From: Burkholderiales bacterium
GTDB taxonomy: Bacteria > Pseudomonadota > Gammaproteobacteria > Burkholderiales > Burkholderiaceae_C
Reading direction: 5' to 3'
NCBI GenBank assembly: GCA_006227785.1
Contig: SBFU01000107.1
Span: forward strand, 1 to 6,076
Length of the DNA stretch: 6,076 bases
Part shown: positions 5,003 through 6,076 of the stretch, one piece after another
How positions within the stretch are numbered: position 1 is the stretch's first letter
Layout of the letters: every line of letters begins with the position of its first letter
Translations under genes and position numbers: made by a program
The notes under the pieces: model-generated
What the model was told of the DNA's origin: nothing
What the model saw: only the letters and a program-made list of their open reading frames with translations
Database searches by the model: none

Positions 5003-5083
5003 CCACCCCCGCGCCGCGCCTGCGGCGCGTCACCCCCTCAAGGGGGCAACGCGAGTGGCCCGGCAAAGCCGGTTCCACCGCGT
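5003..5083 (+). repeat. Intergenic hairpin repeat, copy B (after pilU)
   Basis: The element begins at the first base after the pilU stop with CCACCCCCG and ends 36 bp before the dehydrogenase start. It adds a strong hairpin absent from copy A: CGCGCCGC (5010-5017) pairs with GCGGCGCG (5022-5029) around a GCCT loop. The shared core follows: CCCCC/GGGGG (5033-5046) and CCGGC/GCCGG (5060-5072), here strengthened by an outer GTGG/CCAC pairing. The three differences from copy A lie in the 5048-5055 spacer. With an 8-bp GC stem at its start it is a plausible Rho-independent-like terminator for pilT-pilU, though T-tracts are absent. Confidence 0.8.
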
Positions 5084-5119
5084 TCTGGACTGGCTTCCCC
5101 TCCCTTTGGATTTATTCAC

Positions 5120-6022
5120 ATGAGCAGCATTGCCGCCAAAACCTACGAATCTGTCGCGCCGAAAACGGTCGCGTTTCTCGGTCTGGGGGTCATGGGTTAT
5201 CCCATGGCCGGACATCTGGCCAAGTCCGGGCATGCGGTGACGGTCTACAACCGGTCGCCGGCCAAGGCGCAGGCCTGGGTGGCGGAGTTTGGAGGCTCGG
5301 CGAAAGCGACGCCGCGCGAGGCGGCGGCCGGCGCCGATGTGGTGTTCTGCTGTGTCGGCAACGACGATGACCTGCGATCGGTCACGCTGGGTGCGGACGG
5401 TGCCTTTGCCGGCATGAAGGAAGGGGCGGTGTTCGTGGACCACACCACCGCCTCGGCCGATGTGGCCCGCGAGCTCCACGCCGCGGCAAAAACCCTCGGT
5501 CTGGCCTTTGTCGACGCGCCCGTCTCGGGTGGACAGGCCGGGGCGCAGAACGGCGCCCTGACCGTGATGTGCGGCGGCGATCCGGCGGCCTTCGAGACCG
5601 CCCACCCCGTGGCCATGGCTTTCTCCCGTGCCTTCACCCTGATGGGGGAAAGCGGAGCCGGACAGCTGACCAAGATGGTCAACCAGATCTGCATTGCGGG
5701 ACTGGTGCAGGGCCTGTCCGAAGCGATCGCCTTCGGTCAGAAGGCGGGCCTGGACATGAACCAGGTGCTGGACGTGATCGGCAAGGGGGCCGCCCAGAGC
5801 TGGCAGCTGGACAACCGAGGCAAGACCATGGTCGAAGACCGGTTCGACTTCGGCTTTGCCGTCGACTGGATGCGCAAGGATCTGGGGCTGGTGCTGGAGG
5901 AGGCCCGGCGCAATGGTGCCCGTTTGCCGGTCACCGCACTGGTCGACCAGTTCTACGCCGACCTGCAGGCCATGGGCGGCAACCGTCAGGACACCTCCAG
6001 CCTGATCCGGCGCCTGCGCTGA
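5120..6022 (+). CDS. NAD(P)-dependent beta-hydroxyacid dehydrogenase, 3-hydroxyisobutyrate dehydrogenase family
   Basis: The 300-residue cytoplasmic enzyme has the family's two domains. The Rossmann domain opens at residue 16 with VAFLGLGVMG (glycine motif 21-26) and includes YNRSPAKA at 43-50; R45 after the second strand suggests NADP(H) over NAD(H), an inference. Substrate-binding DAPVSGG is at 132-138. The all-helical C-terminal domain carries the catalytic lysine K185 in GQLTKMVNQ with N188, then WMRKDLGLVLEEA (250-262, conserved KDL) and the typical end QDTSSLIRRL. It oxidises or reduces a 3-hydroxyacid/semialdehyde pair, perhaps 3-hydroxyisobutyrate, tartronate or succinic semialdehyde; the sequence alone does not choose, so no gene symbol is given. 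About 15 residues precede the Rossmann fold, and a weak GGA lies 9 nt before the ATG. Repeat copy B separates it from pilU, so shared function with the pilus genes is unlikely. Confidence 0.9.
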   Translation: MSSIAAKTYESVAPKTVAFLGLGVMGYPMAGHLAKSGHAVTVYNRSPAKAQAWVAEFGGSAKATPREAAAGADVVFCCVGNDDDLRSVTLGADGAFAGMKEGAVFVDHTTASADVARELHAAAKTLGLAFVDAPVSGGQAGAQNGALTVMCGGDPAAFETAHPVAMAFSRAFTLMGESGAGQLTKMVNQICIAGLVQGLSEAIAFGQKAGLDMNQVLDVIGKGAAQSWQLDNRGKTMVEDRFDFGFAVDWMRKDLGLVLEEARRNGARLPVTALVDQFYADLQAMGGNRQDTSSLIRRLR

Positions 6023-6028
6023 GCCGCT

Positions 6029-6053
6029 GCCTGACGGGCATCACCCGCCAGGC
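6029..6053 (+). terminator. Hairpin after the dehydrogenase gene
   Basis: GCCTG-A-CGGG (6029-6038) pairs with CCCG-C-CAGGC (6044-6053) around a 5-nt loop, nine base pairs with one A/C mismatch, starting 6 bp past the stop codon. No T-tract follows. It is a reasonable but unproven terminator. Confidence 0.45.
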
Positions 6054-6055
6054 GC

Positions 6056-6076
6056 GACGATCATTTCGTGGTCGTC
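6056..6076. repeat. Second inverted repeat at the right edge
   Basis: GACGATCA (6056-6063) can pair with TGGTCGTC (6069-6076) around TTTCG, eight pairs including one G-T wobble, ending exactly at the window edge, so its full extent is unknown. It may form a tandem terminator with the preceding hairpin or belong to the next gene. Confidence 0.3.

Noticed and set aside
3754..5083. The paired repeats around pilU as ends of a transposon or CRISPR-like units
   Set aside because: They are in direct orientation, lie in intergenic gaps around a native pilU that is collinear with pilT, and there is no transposase, target duplication or spacer array.
6041..6076. A possible convergent minus-strand gene entering at the right edge and ending at 6041-6043 (C terminus DDHEMIVAPGG)
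   Set aside because: Only 11 codons are visible, another minus frame also ends nearby (TTTK then stop at 6061-6063), and the segment is explained equally well by hairpins. No basis to choose.

Overview
The window looks like a high-GC betaproteobacterial chromosome, most likely Burkholderiales of the Comamonadaceae type. This is inferred from GC-rich codon use, the divergent yggS/pilT-pilU arrangement, a putA paired with an Lrp-family regulator, and a GC-rich hairpin repeat in the gaps around pilU. No database search was possible, so the taxonomy is a judgement from sequence features. No rRNA, tRNA, CRISPR array, transposase or integrase is seen.

Layout: positions 1 to about 432 hold the middle of an alpha/beta hydrolase that enters from the left and breaks off just after its nucleophile elbow. 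It collides tail to tail with the N-terminal ~104 residues of a proline-catabolic PutA on the minus strand (start at 735), which breaks off at the same point (421-435). Both genes are cut at one spot with no mobile element, so this is either a chimeric join in the assembly or a real rearrangement. An AT-rich divergent control region (736-840) separates putA from an Lrp/AsnC-family regulator (841-1314), probably the putA regulator. A secreted, methionine-rich DUF3617-type protein follows (1396-1944), then convergently yggS on the minus strand (1964-2665), a PLP-binding protein.

Only 38 bp separate yggS from pilT (2704-3747), which is followed by pilU (3866-5002); these are the paired retraction ATPases of type IV pili. 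An NAD(P)-dependent beta-hydroxyacid dehydrogenase of the 3-hydroxyisobutyrate dehydrogenase family follows (5120-6022). Two same-orientation copies of an ~80-90 bp hairpin-forming repeat fill the gaps on either side of pilU, with a 51-bp core identical at 48 positions.

How the genes work together: PilT and PilU drive pilus retraction, and yggS is a frequent divergent neighbour of pilT in proteobacteria. PutA and the Lrp-family protein form a likely regulator/target pair for proline use; this PutA starts without the N-terminal ribbon-helix-helix DNA-binding domain, so it must be controlled by a separate protein. I found no convincing new multi-gene system. The items most worth a second look are the double-truncation junction near 430, the direct repeats bracketing pilU, and the putA/lrp control region with a possibly leaderless regulator transcript.
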